Source: Massilia aurea (GTDB lineage: Bacteria > Pseudomonadota > Gammaproteobacteria > Burkholderiales > Burkholderiaceae_D). From it: a stretch of DNA of 64,000 bases. The notes below the pieces were generated by a model. It was not told the DNA's origin. It was given only the letters and a program-made list of their open reading frames with translations, and searched no databases. Both the position numbers and the translations under genes were made by a program. The DNA is taken from positions 992,001-1,056,000 of the forward strand of contig NZ_JANUGZ010000001.1 of assembly GCF_024753205.1 (NCBI RefSeq). The letters run 5' to 3'. This document shows, one piece after another, positions 54,226 to 64,000 of this stretch (positions are counted from its first letter, which is position 1; every line of letters begins with the position of its first letter).

Positions 54226-54531
54226 TTACAGGCGCAGGCGCCGGTACATTTGCAGGAAGTGCTTGCGGCGGGCTTTGGTCAAAACCACCACCGGGTCACC
54301 ATGCCACGCATACAGGAACGGCGCGCCGCCCTGGCGGTCGCTGATGCGCACCGACAGCAGGAACGACGTACCAAGCGGGTACTGCGCCAGGTCGAGCAGG
54401 CGGCGCGAGCATTGCACCCGCATGCCAGTCGAAAACGCCTGTCCCGAGACAGGCCGGATGATCGGCCGGCCACGCCAGTCCAGGCTGGATTCCACCGCCA
54501 CCTCGCGGTACGCCCATGCATCGCGCGCCAT
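54226..54531 (-). CDS. Small hypothetical protein
   Basis: A 101-residue soluble basic protein (MARDAWAYREVAVESSLDWR ... KARRKHFLQMYRRLRL). It contains alternating strands and one cysteine and has no recognised domain. It begins two bases after the MFS transporter stop on the same strand, so it is co-transcribed with it. A function cannot be given. Confidence 0.65.
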   Translation of the reverse strand: MARDAWAYREVAVESSLDWRGRPIIRPVSGQAFSTGMRVQCSRRLLDLAQYPLGTSFLLSVRISDRQGGAPFLYAWHGDPVVVLTKARRKHFLQMYRRLRL

Positions 54532-54533
54532 CG

Positions 54534-55790
54534 TTACGCCTTTGCCAGCGCTGGCGCGCGGACCACGTGCGCCTCGCGGATCGGCAGGTTGATCAGCGCG
54601 GCAGCCGCCGCCAGGGCCATGTCGGCGTACCACATCCAGCTATAGTCACCCGTGTGGACGACGGCCAGCCCGCCCAGCCAGGCGCCGAAGAAGCCACCGA
54701 TCTGGTGCGACAGCAGGGTCATGCCGAACAGCGTGGCCAGGTAGCGCACGCCGAACAGCTTGCCGACCAGCCCTGCCGTGGGCGGCACCGTGGCCAGCCA
54801 GGTAAAGCCGAGCGCGCCGGCAAAAACATAAAAGGTCCACGCCGTCTTGGGCGCCAGCAGATACAGGCCGACGATGGCGACGCGGCTCGCGTAGATCCAG
54901 AACAGCAGCGACTTCATCCGATAGCGCGAAGCCAGCATGCCGGCCGACAGGCTGCCAGCGATGTTGAACAGGCCGATCAGCGCGAGCGCCGTGGCCGACA
55001 CCGTCGTCGGCAAGCCGCACATGGCGACTTCGCCCGGCAAGTGGGTGACGAGAAAGGCAATGTGAAATCCGCAGGTGAAGAAGCCCGCATGCAGGCACAG
55101 GTAGCTGCGGTCGCGCAGTGCCTGGCGCAGTTGCTGGCCGAGGGCGATGGGTGGTACCGCTGGTGCTGCCGGTGCTGCCGCCGTCAATGCGGGCGCGACA
55201 GCAGCGCGCTTGCGCCGAAGCGGCCAGGCCAGCGGAATGGTGAGCAAGGCGGTGGCGGCCAGCGTCAGCATCGCCACGATCCAACCCGCGCCGGCGATGA
55301 TCGCGCCCATCAGCGGTGCCAGTGCGAATTGGCCAAACGAACCGCCGGCATTGATGAAGCCGGATGCGAACGCGCGGCGCTCCGGCGGCAGGCGCTGGGC
55401 CGTGGCGCCGATCAGGATCGAGAAGCTGCCCGCCCCTGCCCCGGCCGCCGACAGGAAACCCATCGTCAGCAGCAACGCCCACTCGGACCCGACGAACGGC
55501 GTGGCGGCCGTGCCAACCGCCAGCATCACGCCCCCCAGAGCAATCACGCGGCCCGGGCCGTACTTGTCGGCCACGGCGCCAAAGACCGGCTGCGCCACGC
55601 CCCACATCAGCTGCGCCACCGCCATCACGAAGCTGATGGTGGCCACGCCCAGGCCGGTGGCCGTGTTCAGTGGCGACAGAAACAGGCCGCTCGTCAGGCG
55701 CGTCCCCGTCGTGATCATCATAACGGCGCTGGCGACCAGGATCAGTGTCCAGGCCGCGCGCGGCGACAGGTTGGCGGGGGTGTTTGTCAT
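54534..55790 (-). CDS. MFS transporter
   Basis: A 418-residue transporter with twelve predicted helices and a central Ala/Pro-rich loop (about 195-215) splitting two six-helix halves. GAVADKYGPGRVIALGG is the loop 2-3 motif of the major facilitator superfamily. GTRLTSGLFLSPL near TM1 and PTAGLVGKLFGVRYL between TM10 and TM11 resemble the oxalate/monocarboxylate-like branch, but the substrate cannot be set from this. It is upstream of and two bases from the small protein at 54226. Confidence 0.88.
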   Translation of the reverse strand: MTNTPANLSPRAAWTLILVASAVMMITTGTRLTSGLFLSPLNTATGLGVATISFVMAVAQLMWGVAQPVFGAVADKYGPGRVIALGGVMLAVGTAATPFVGSEWALLLTMGFLSAAGAGAGSFSILIGATAQRLPPERRAFASGFINAGGSFGQFALAPLMGAIIAGAGWIVAMLTLAATALLTIPLAWPLRRKRAAVAPALTAAAPAAPAVPPIALGQQLRQALRDRSYLCLHAGFFTCGFHIAFLVTHLPGEVAMCGLPTTVSATALALIGLFNIAGSLSAGMLASRYRMKSLLFWIYASRVAIVGLYLLAPKTAWTFYVFAGALGFTWLATVPPTAGLVGKLFGVRYLATLFGMTLLSHQIGGFFGAWLGGLAVVHTGDYSWMWYADMALAAAAALINLPIREAHVVRAPALAKA

Positions 55791-55841
55791 TTGGCAATTA
55801 TAGAGCCAGCGCCCCTGCCGTGGGCAGCGATCAGTCTCAGC

Positions 55842-56357
55842 TTAGTCGGCTGGCGCGCGGATCAGCAACGCGGTCGATTGCGCGGCCATGCCTTCTTCGC
55901 GCCCGAGGTAGCCGAGCTTCTCGTTGGTCTTGGCCTTGATGTTGACCTGCTGCGGCGAGACACCCAGGTCTTCGGCAATGCGCGAGACCATCAGCGGGAT
56001 GTGCGGCGCCATCTTCGGTTGCTGGGCGATGATGGTCGCGTCGATATTGCCGATCGTGTAGCCCGATTGCAGCACGCGGTGCCCCACTTCGCGCAGCAGC
56101 GTGCGCGAATCGGCGCCGGCGAACATCGGGTCGGTGTCCGGGAAGTGCTTGCCGATGTCGCCCAGCGCGGCAGCGCCCAGCAGCGAATCGATGATCGCGT
56201 GCAGCAGCACGTCGGCATCCGAATGGCCTTGCAGGCCCAGGCGGTGCGGGATGGTCACGCCGCCGACGATGAGCTTGCGCCCTTCGACGAGCGCGTGGTT
56301 ATCATAGCCGGTGCCGATGCGAAACGGTGGAGTGGGATTGTAGGATGCGAGTGCCAT
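55842..56357 (-). CDS. ispF: 2-C-methyl-D-erythritol 2,4-cyclodiphosphate synthase
   Basis: A 171-residue enzyme of the non-mevalonate isoprenoid pathway. The metal ligands Asp19, His21 (GYDNH) and His53 ([13 protein letters not shown]) are intact, as are GHSDAD and GKHFPDTD. It forms the cyclic diphosphate in the step after IspE. It lies 21 bases after ispD on the same strand, the usual arrangement. The first ten residues are a short extension compared with the E. coli enzyme. Confidence 0.96.
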   Translation of the reverse strand: MALASYNPTPPFRIGTGYDNHALVEGRKLIVGGVTIPHRLGLQGHSDADVLLHAIIDSLLGAAALGDIGKHFPDTDPMFAGADSRTLLREVGHRVLQSGYTIGNIDATIIAQQPKMAPHIPLMVSRIAEDLGVSPQQVNIKAKTNEKLGYLGREEGMAAQSTALLIRAPAD

Positions 56358-56378
56358 GATGGTCGTTTCTTGTCTTGG

Positions 56379-57104
56379 TCAAATGGAGGCGTCGGCGGCC
56401 AGGTACATCTCGGCGATGCGGATGTCCGATGGCAGCGTGACTTTGAGGTTGCGCGGGTGCCCTTCGACCAGCCTGGGGGCCAGGCCGAGGGCTTCCACGG
56501 CGCTGGCGTCGTCGGTGATCGCGGCCGGGTCGGTCGCCGCGTCGAGCGCGCGGCACAGCAGCGCGTAGGTAAACATCTGCGGCGTCTGGGCCAGCCACAG
56601 GTTGGCGCGGTCGACGGTGGCGATGCCGCCGTCGACCCTGCGCTTGACGGTGTCGACCACTGGCAGGGCCAGCAGCCCGCCGGCCGGATGGTCGCCCGTC
56701 TCGGTGATCAGGCGTTCGATCAGGGCCGCGTTCAGGCCGGGACGCGCGGCGTCGTGCACGAGAACGTGATCGGTATCCGCCAGCACGGCGCGCACGGCGT
56801 GCAAGCCATTGCGGATCGACTCCATGCGTGTCGCGCCGCCGCAGCGCAAGACCGTGACGCGGCTCGCGCGCTCGCCTGCGTCCGGCAGCACGGTGTCGAT
56901 GAACGGGTCGTCCGCGCTGACAACGACATACGTGTGCGCAATGAGCGGGCTGGACAGAAAGGCATCGACCGTGTGACGCAGCATGGGCTTGGCGCCGATC
57001 GGCAGGTATTGCTTGGGACTGCCGGCAGCCATGCGGGCGCCGACACCGGCGGCCGGAATCAGGGCCACGTGGCGGGTTACGTCGGGTTGTTCGTTCATTG
57101 TCAT
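56379..57104 (-). CDS. ispD: 2-C-methyl-D-erythritol 4-phosphate cytidylyltransferase
   Basis: An enzyme of about 241 residues that transfers CMP to methylerythritol phosphate. The CTP-binding loop (LIPAAGVGARM and GSPKQYLPI), VHDAARP and ITDDASAVEALG are intact. The start is not certain: ATG at 57104 (MTMNEQPD), ATG at 57098 or a GTG at 57125 all lie upstream of the conserved region; none has a strong RBS. It forms a two-gene unit with ispF. Confidence 0.93.
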   Translation of the reverse strand: MTMNEQPDVTRHVALIPAAGVGARMAAGSPKQYLPIGAKPMLRHTVDAFLSSPLIAHTYVVVSADDPFIDTVLPDAGERASRVTVLRCGGATRMESIRNGLHAVRAVLADTDHVLVHDAARPGLNAALIERLITETGDHPAGGLLALPVVDTVKRRVDGGIATVDRANLWLAQTPQMFTYALLCRALDAATDPAAITDDASAVEALGLAPRLVEGHPRNLKVTLPSDIRIAEMYLAADASI

Positions 57105-57117
57105 CAACTGCTTTTTG

Positions 57118-57813
57118 TCATCCACTGCGACGTGCAGGTCTCAGCAAGGACTGTACCTCACCTGCACAAACCTTGCCCAGGCGGGCGTACTCCTGCGGCG
57201 TGTCGATCGCGGCCTGCAGCACTTCAACTTTGGCCATCTCGCCTTTAATGTAGGGCATCCAGCTGCGGTCGATTTCGCGCTGCAGCAGCGCCTGCGCCTG
57301 GCCAATGGGTGCGTACAGCGGCTTGCCTGCAAAGCGCCCCGCCAGGCGGGCGCGCACGGTGGCCTCTGCCTTCGGCATGAAGGTCTGGTACGTCGTCAGG
57401 TGGCGCATTTCATGGGCCAGCACTTCGCGGTAGGCGCACGATGCGGGCGGGAATTCGCGGCTGACATACACGACGATGGGCGCGTAATCGAGACTGACGT
57501 CAATGCGCGGCGCCACGCATTCGTAACCCGTTGCCGGGTCCGCCAGCATGCGCCCGCCGACACTGATGCGCACGCGCGCTTCGGTGTGCGTCAGGCCCAG
57601 CACCCATGAACCGCGGCGCACGCTGGGCATCAGGCGCGTGAGGTCGTAGAACGAGCGCGTGTTGTCGATCCGGTAGCCCTGCTCACGCGTCGACAGCACC
57701 GAGATGCTCTCGCCGATCGTGTCTTCGCAGCGCGCCTGCAGCGGCGTGCGCGTCTGCGCCGATGCCGCCGAAGCCAACAGGGATAGCACTGCTGCAAACA
57801 ACCAGGGCTGCAT
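57118..57813 (-). CDS. Exported protein with an HExxH metalloprotease-like motif
   Basis: A 231-residue protein with a signal peptide (MQPWLFAAVLSLLASAASAQ). HEMRH (His134-His138) in EVLAHEMRHLTTYQTF is the zinc-protease motif, but I do not see an obvious third ligand, so it may be a protease or a binding relative. Cysteines in RCED, YECV, SCAY and KVCAG could form disulphides. It is located between ispD and the NUDIX gene on the same strand, 13-20 bases from the candidate ispD starts, so it probably shares their transcript. Confidence 0.8.
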   Translation of the reverse strand: MQPWLFAAVLSLLASAASAQTRTPLQARCEDTIGESISVLSTREQGYRIDNTRSFYDLTRLMPSVRRGSWVLGLTHTEARVRISVGGRMLADPATGYECVAPRIDVSLDYAPIVVYVSREFPPASCAYREVLAHEMRHLTTYQTFMPKAEATVRARLAGRFAGKPLYAPIGQAQALLQREIDRSWMPYIKGEMAKVEVLQAAIDTPQEYARLGKVCAGEVQSLLRPARRSG

Positions 57814-57818
57814 CGCGT

Positions 57819-58373
57819 TCAGGCAGGCGTCCAGTCACCGGCCAGGATCTTCTCGAGCCAGAACGTGCCGATGATCGTCTTGACGTCGGTGATCTCGCCA
57901 CGGCGCACGAGCTCCAGCAGTTCGGGCAGCGTGACACTGAACAGTTCGAGGAATTCGCCGGCATCGAGCTGTTGCTCGCCGTGCGTCAGGTCTTCGGCCA
58001 GGAATATCTCGAGATGCTCATCCGAGTAGGCAATGGCATTGTGGATGGTGCAGACGAAGCGCCATTTGGCCGCCGTGTAGCCGGTCTCCTCGACCAGTTC
58101 GCGCTTGGCGCAGTCGAGGTGGTCTTCGCCCGGATCGATCTTACCGGCCGGGAATTCGACGAAGACCTTGCCATTCGGGTAGCGGAACTGGCGTTCCAGC
58201 AGTATGCGGCCATCGGGCAACAGCGGGAGAATGACGACGGCGCCGGGGTGGCGGATGAATTCGCGGTGGCTTTCCTTGCCATCCGGCAGACGAATGCGGT
58301 CGCGTTCGACCTTCAGGAAGGGACCATCGTAGACGACGCCGCCGTCGAGGCGGGTTTCTTTCAGTTCCGACAC
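57819..58373 (-). CDS. NUDIX hydrolase (ADP-ribose pyrophosphatase-like)
   Basis: A 184-residue enzyme with the full NUDIX box (GKIDPGED ... AKRELVEETGYTA), preceded by RQFRYPNGKVFVEFPAGK as in the ADP-ribose pyrophosphatase NudF branch. It should hydrolyse ADP-ribose or a related nucleotide-sugar diphosphate. The start is GTG (58373-58371) with AAGGAG six bases upstream; the first residues are SELKETRLDGG. In-frame sequence further upstream overlaps DUF2818 and is not coding. Confidence 0.93.
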   Translation of the reverse strand: MSELKETRLDGGVVYDGPFLKVERDRIRLPDGKESHREFIRHPGAVVILPLLPDGRILLERQFRYPNGKVFVEFPAGKIDPGEDHLDCAKRELVEETGYTAAKWRFVCTIHNAIAYSDEHLEIFLAEDLTHGEQQLDAGEFLELFSVTLPELLELVRRGEITDVKTIIGTFWLEKILAGDWTPA

Positions 58374-58432
58374 TATGTGCTCCTTATCGTTGAGGCTGCG
58401 ATACGAAGCATCATAAGCGAACCGCCCGATCT

Positions 58433-58759
58433 CTACCTGCGTGGCTTGTGCAGATACCGCATCACGAAGCCGGGAAACGCCAGCACCAGGAACAGACACC
58501 CGGTCACCGCATGAAACTCCCAGGTCTGCAGGGCCACCGACCCGATGCGCGATTCGAGCAGGCGGGCGATAAAGCCCACCACGAAGTACAGCACGATCAG
58601 CTCGAGCAGCCGCACCGGGAACGGCTTGGTGCGGCGCTCCCCGGCCGGCTTGCGGCTGGGGAGCGTCACGAGCCCGAACAGGCGCTCGTTGATGAACGGC
58701 AGGTTGGCGGCGGCCAGTGCAAGCAGCACCACCAGCCAGGCGGCCAGGTTCAGATCCAC
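58433..58759 (-). CDS. DUF2818 family membrane protein
   Basis: A 108-residue protein with three hydrophobic helices and a basic loop (LPSRKPAGERRTKPFPVRLLEL). Members are found next to nuoN in betaproteobacteria, as here with a three-base gap, which suggests a role linked to complex I. There is no biochemical assignment. Confidence 0.92.
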   Translation of the reverse strand: MDLNLAAWLVVLLALAAANLPFINERLFGLVTLPSRKPAGERRTKPFPVRLLELIVLYFVVGFIARLLESRIGSVALQTWEFHAVTGCLFLVLAFPGFVMRYLHKPRR

Positions 58760-58762
58760 GCC

Positions 58763-60277
58763 TTACTTGGCCAGCGTGGCTTGCATGGCGGTGTAGCAGA
58801 CGGCCAGCAGGCTGCCTGGAATCACGCCCATTACCACGATCGCCACGCCGTTGAGCGACATGATGATGCGCATGTCCAGCGGAGTCGAAATGGCCGAGGT
58901 GTCGACGGCTTCGTCGAACCAGATGGTCTTGACGATGCGCAGGTAGTAGAACGCACCGATCAGCGAGAACATCACGGCGACGACGGCCAGCCACACCATG
59001 CCGGCATTGGCCACGGCCTGCAGCACTGCGTACTTGGCGATGAAGCCCACCATCGGCGGCACGCCAGCCAGCGAGAACATCAGGATGGTCATGACAATCG
59101 CGAACCATGGGCTGCGCTTGCCGAGACCCTTGAAGTCGCTGATCAGCTCAGCTTCATGGCCGGCCCGGGCCAGCATCATGATCAGACCGAAGGTACCGAC
59201 CGTCGTGAGCACATAGATGATCGTGTAGTACATACCGGCGCTGTAAGCAGCGGCGGCATCGGTCGTATCGCCACCGATATTGCCCACCACCAGGGCCAGC
59301 ACGACAAAGCCCATCTGCGCAATGGTCGAGTACGCCAGCATGCGCTTGAGATTGGTCTGCGCGATCGCGGTGATGTTACCGAAGGCCAGCGACAGCACCG
59401 CCACGACCATCAGCATCTGCTGCCAGTCGAACGCCATCGATGGCAGCGCTTCGACCAGCAGGCGGATGATGATGGCGAACGTTGCCAGCTTCGGCGCGCC
59501 GCCCAGCAGGATCGTGACGGCCGTCGGGGCGCCCTGCACCACGTCCGGCACCCACATGTGGAATGGCACGACGCCGAGCTTGAACGCCAGGCCAGCCACC
59601 AGGAACACCAGGCCAAAGACCAGGATCATCGGATCCGCCTGATTGGCGGTCGTGACCTGGCCGATCGTGGTGATGTCCAGCGAACCGGTGGCGCCATAGA
59701 TCATCGACATGCCGTACAGCAGGAAGCCCGAGGCCAGTGCGCCGAGGACGAAGTACTTCATCGCCGCTTCGGTCGAGATCGCATGATCGCGGCGCAATGC
59801 CACCAGGGCGTAGGTCGACAGCGACATCAGTTCCAGGCCCAGGTAGATCGACAGCATGCTGTTACCGGAGATCATGATCATCTGGCCCAGCATCGCGAAC
59901 AGCGCGAGCACGTAGAACTCGCCGCCCAGATTGCCCGACATCATGTCGCGCTCGCCAATGTACTGGCGCGAATAGACCAGGGTCATGGCCGTGGCTGCGT
60001 AGGTGAACAGCTTGAGCAGGTTCGACATCGGGTCGGACACGTACATCCCGTTGAAGGTGAAGACGGTCGTGCCGGCATTGAAATCGACGAAGGAGAACAC
60101 GGCGCAACCGGCGATTGCCAGCAGCGACAGCGCATACGTCAGGTTGCGCTTGCCGGCCTTCAGATACATGTCGATCAGCAGGATCGCCGAGGTGGCGATC
60201 AGGAGGAAGATCTCGGCGTAGACCGGCACCAGATTGGTGTCGACCGCCGATAACAGGGTTGTGTTCATCTCGTTCAT
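58763..60277 (-). CDS. nuoN: NADH-quinone oxidoreductase subunit N
   Basis: A 504-residue antiporter-like membrane subunit of respiratory complex I, with fourteen predicted helices. The proton-channel lysines lie in TM5/7/8-type segments such as GLAFKLGVVPFHMWVPDVVQGAPT, and KRMLAYSTIAQMGF is the conserved half-channel connection. It is the last subunit gene of the nuo operon, six bases after nuoM. It contributes to proton translocation in the membrane arm. Confidence 0.96.
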   Translation of the reverse strand: MNEMNTTLLSAVDTNLVPVYAEIFLLIATSAILLIDMYLKAGKRNLTYALSLLAIAGCAVFSFVDFNAGTTVFTFNGMYVSDPMSNLLKLFTYAATAMTLVYSRQYIGERDMMSGNLGGEFYVLALFAMLGQMIMISGNSMLSIYLGLELMSLSTYALVALRRDHAISTEAAMKYFVLGALASGFLLYGMSMIYGATGSLDITTIGQVTTANQADPMILVFGLVFLVAGLAFKLGVVPFHMWVPDVVQGAPTAVTILLGGAPKLATFAIIIRLLVEALPSMAFDWQQMLMVVAVLSLAFGNITAIAQTNLKRMLAYSTIAQMGFVVLALVVGNIGGDTTDAAAAYSAGMYYTIIYVLTTVGTFGLIMMLARAGHEAELISDFKGLGKRSPWFAIVMTILMFSLAGVPPMVGFIAKYAVLQAVANAGMVWLAVVAVMFSLIGAFYYLRIVKTIWFDEAVDTSAISTPLDMRIIMSLNGVAIVVMGVIPGSLLAVCYTAMQATLAK

Positions 60278-60283
60278 GGCGTT

Positions 60284-61786
60284 TTATTGAGGCACTTTGC
60301 TGACTGCGACATGTTGCAGGAGATCGGTGACCGACACCTGCAGGGTCTCGGCGATCGGCGCCGGGTACAGGCCCATGGCCAGGGTGGCGATGGCCAGCAC
60401 CGACAGGATGGCGAACTCGCGGCCGTTCAGGTCGACCAGCTCGGCGACATGCTTGTTGGCGACCGGGCCGAAGATGACGCGCTTGACCATCCACAGCGAG
60501 TAGGCGGCGCCCAGGATCAGCGCGGTGCCTGAAGCAAGACCGGTCCAGAAGTTGAACTCGACCGCGCCCAGGATGACCATGAACTCGCCGATGAAGCCCG
60601 ACGTCGCCGGCAGGCCGGCATTGGCCATCGAGAACAGCACGGCGAAGGCAGCGAACTTCGGCATGGTATTCACCACACCGCCGTAGGCAGCGATTTCACG
60701 CGAGTGCACACGGTCGTACAGCACGCCGATACACAGGAACATCGCGCCCGACACGAAGCCGTGCGAGATTGCCTGCATCAGGCCGCCCTGCACGCCCAGG
60801 TCGTTGAACATGAAGAAGCCCAGCGTCACGAAGCCCATGTGAGCAATCGACGAGTACGCCACCAGTTTCTTCATGTCCTTCTGGACCAGCGCAACCAGAC
60901 CGATGTAGATCACGGCGATCAGCGACAGCACGATGACGACCGGCGCCAGGTACTGGCTTGCGTCCGGGGTGATCGGCAGCGAAAATCGCAGGAAACCGTA
61001 GGCGCCCAGCTTCAGCATGATCGCAGCCAGCACGACCGAACCGCCGGTTGGCGCTTCGACGTGGGCATCCGGCAGCCACGTGTGCACTGGCCACATAGGC
61101 ACCTTGACGGCAAATGCCATGAAGAACGCGCAGAAGATCAGGATCTGCTCTTTCATCGTCAGTGGCAGCAGGTGCCAGTCGAGGATGTTGAACGAGCCCG
61201 AGGCGTTGTACAGGTAGATGATCGCAACCAGCGTCAGCAGCGAACCAAAGAACGTGTACAGGAAGAACTTGAATGCTGCATACACGCGATTCGGGCCGCC
61301 GAACACGCCGATGATGATGAACATCGGGATCAGCGTCGCTTCGAAGAAGAAGTAGAACAGCAGGCCGTCCAGCGCGCAGAACACGCCGATCATCAGACCC
61401 GACAGGATCAGGAACGAACCCATGTACTGGGCGACACGTTCCTGGATCACTTCCCAGGCCGCCAGCACGACGATGATCGTGATGAAGGCGGTCAGCGGCA
61501 CGAACCACAGCGACAGGCCATCGACACCCAGGCGGTAGAAGATGTTGAAGCGCTCGATCCAGGCCGCTTCTTCAAAGAACTGCATGCCGTGGGCGGCGTT
61601 GTCGAAGTTCGTGATCAGGGGAATCGTCGGCAACAGGCTGACGATGGCGCCCACGAGCGAGAGCATGCGTACCATGCCGGCGTTCTTGTCGCGGCCGACG
61701 GCCAGGACCAGCACGCCGAACAGGATCGGGAGCCAGATGGCCAGGCTCAGGTACGGTGGAAATGTTGAAATTGTAGACTGCATCAT
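60284..61786 (-). CDS. nuoM: NADH-quinone oxidoreductase subunit M
   Basis: A 500-residue antiporter-like complex I subunit. AFAVKVPMWPVHTWLPDAHVEAPTGGSVVLA contains the conserved channel lysine and the discontinuous helix, and KKLVAYSSIAHMGFV is the typical TM11-12 stretch. The first glutamate of the channel is in VLAAWEVIQE or nearby. It lies 22 bases after nuoL and 6 before nuoN, all leftward. Confidence 0.96.
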   Translation of the reverse strand: MMQSTISTFPPYLSLAIWLPILFGVLVLAVGRDKNAGMVRMLSLVGAIVSLLPTIPLITNFDNAAHGMQFFEEAAWIERFNIFYRLGVDGLSLWFVPLTAFITIIVVLAAWEVIQERVAQYMGSFLILSGLMIGVFCALDGLLFYFFFEATLIPMFIIIGVFGGPNRVYAAFKFFLYTFFGSLLTLVAIIYLYNASGSFNILDWHLLPLTMKEQILIFCAFFMAFAVKVPMWPVHTWLPDAHVEAPTGGSVVLAAIMLKLGAYGFLRFSLPITPDASQYLAPVVIVLSLIAVIYIGLVALVQKDMKKLVAYSSIAHMGFVTLGFFMFNDLGVQGGLMQAISHGFVSGAMFLCIGVLYDRVHSREIAAYGGVVNTMPKFAAFAVLFSMANAGLPATSGFIGEFMVILGAVEFNFWTGLASGTALILGAAYSLWMVKRVIFGPVANKHVAELVDLNGREFAILSVLAIATLAMGLYPAPIAETLQVSVTDLLQHVAVSKVPQ

Positions 61787-61808
61787 TTTTCGTTATCTCT
61801 GCCTGTGA

Positions 61809-63923
<2,115 letters not shown>

Positions 63924-63962
63924 GTTGAACCTTATTCGTTATAAGTTATCGAGCGAGACCGA

Positions 63963-64000
63963 TCAGCCCTTGAGGCTGTCGAGGTCTTCCACGTTGATCG
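63963..64000 (-). CDS. nuoK: NADH-quinone oxidoreductase subunit K, C-terminal end (cut by window edge)
   Basis: The last 11 codons and stop are visible (INVEDLDSLKG), matching the conserved NuoK C-terminus (NVEDLDSLKG). It is the gene preceding nuoL in all nuo operons. The rest lies outside the window. Confidence 0.9.
   Translation of the reverse strand, partial: INVEDLDSLKG

Noticed and set aside
54516..57248. A 910-codon open frame on the plus strand across the MFS, ispF and ispD genes
   Set aside because: It is antisense to three conserved genes, with low-complexity Arg/Gln/His content and no recognisable domain.

Overview
The window is a chromosomal segment of a high-GC betaproteobacterium, most likely Oxalobacteraceae (the Massilia/Telluria/Duganella group). 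The main support is the nuoL-nuoM-nuoN order followed by a DUF2818 gene, a NUDIX gene and an ispD-ispF pair, together with dense two-component, HDOD and GGDEF signalling genes and an MdtABC-type RND efflux operon. I made no database comparison, so the genus is an inference.

Layout. 1-4.6 kb: a type VI secretion cassette read leftwards. A vgrG gene, interrupted by one in-frame TAG, is followed by a putative toxin whose C-terminus resembles the CD38/ADP-ribosyl cyclase fold, then by a candidate immunity gene cut by the window edge. Both junctions are ATGA overlaps. 4.9-11.8 kb: two paralogous HDOD proteins flank a nicotinamide riboside uptake/kinase pair (pnuC and a nadR-like kinase), an S46 dipeptidyl peptidase and a diguanylate cyclase. 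11.8-21 kb: a four-gene tripartite efflux operon (mdtA, mdtB, mdtC, outer-membrane lipoprotein). 21.3-28 kb: sppA, a sodium:solute symporter, a small exported protein, a NYN-LOTUS RNA-binding nuclease and a zinc-independent NADPH oxidoreductase. 28.1-30.1 kb: a hybrid sensor kinase.

30-37 kb is an accessory-looking, less GC-rich stretch. It carries small orphan genes, a recX-like gene, an S41 peptidase and a beta-propeller lipoprotein. It also holds a dispersed family of intergenic repeats built on GGCCGAA, and four direct copies of a TGCGAC-containing site that resemble an end of a Tn7/Mu-type transposon. 37-51 kb returns to core-like genes: DUF1810, DUF3820, a receiver protein, a secreted protein of unknown function, a Cache sensor kinase, ribA, a periplasmic trypsin-like protease coupled to an FHA membrane protein, another hybrid kinase, a LytS/LytTR pair and an acyltransferase. 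51.2-52 kb holds an intact reading frame matching only the N-terminal, DNA-binding half of a TnsB-like transposase. 52-55.8 kb holds a voltage-gated K+ channel with a zinc-ribbon tail, coupled to two flavin enzymes, and an MFS transporter. 55.8-64 kb holds ispF, ispD, an exported HExxH protein, a NUDIX hydrolase, DUF2818 and nuoN, nuoM, nuoL and the end of nuoK.

The points most worth following up are the T6SS cassette with its CD38-like toxin, the TnsB remnant together with the separate transposon-end-like array, the repeat family in the 30-37 kb accessory segment, the protease-FHA pair and the K+ channel-flavoenzyme operon. I saw no rRNA, tRNA, CRISPR array or complete insertion sequence.
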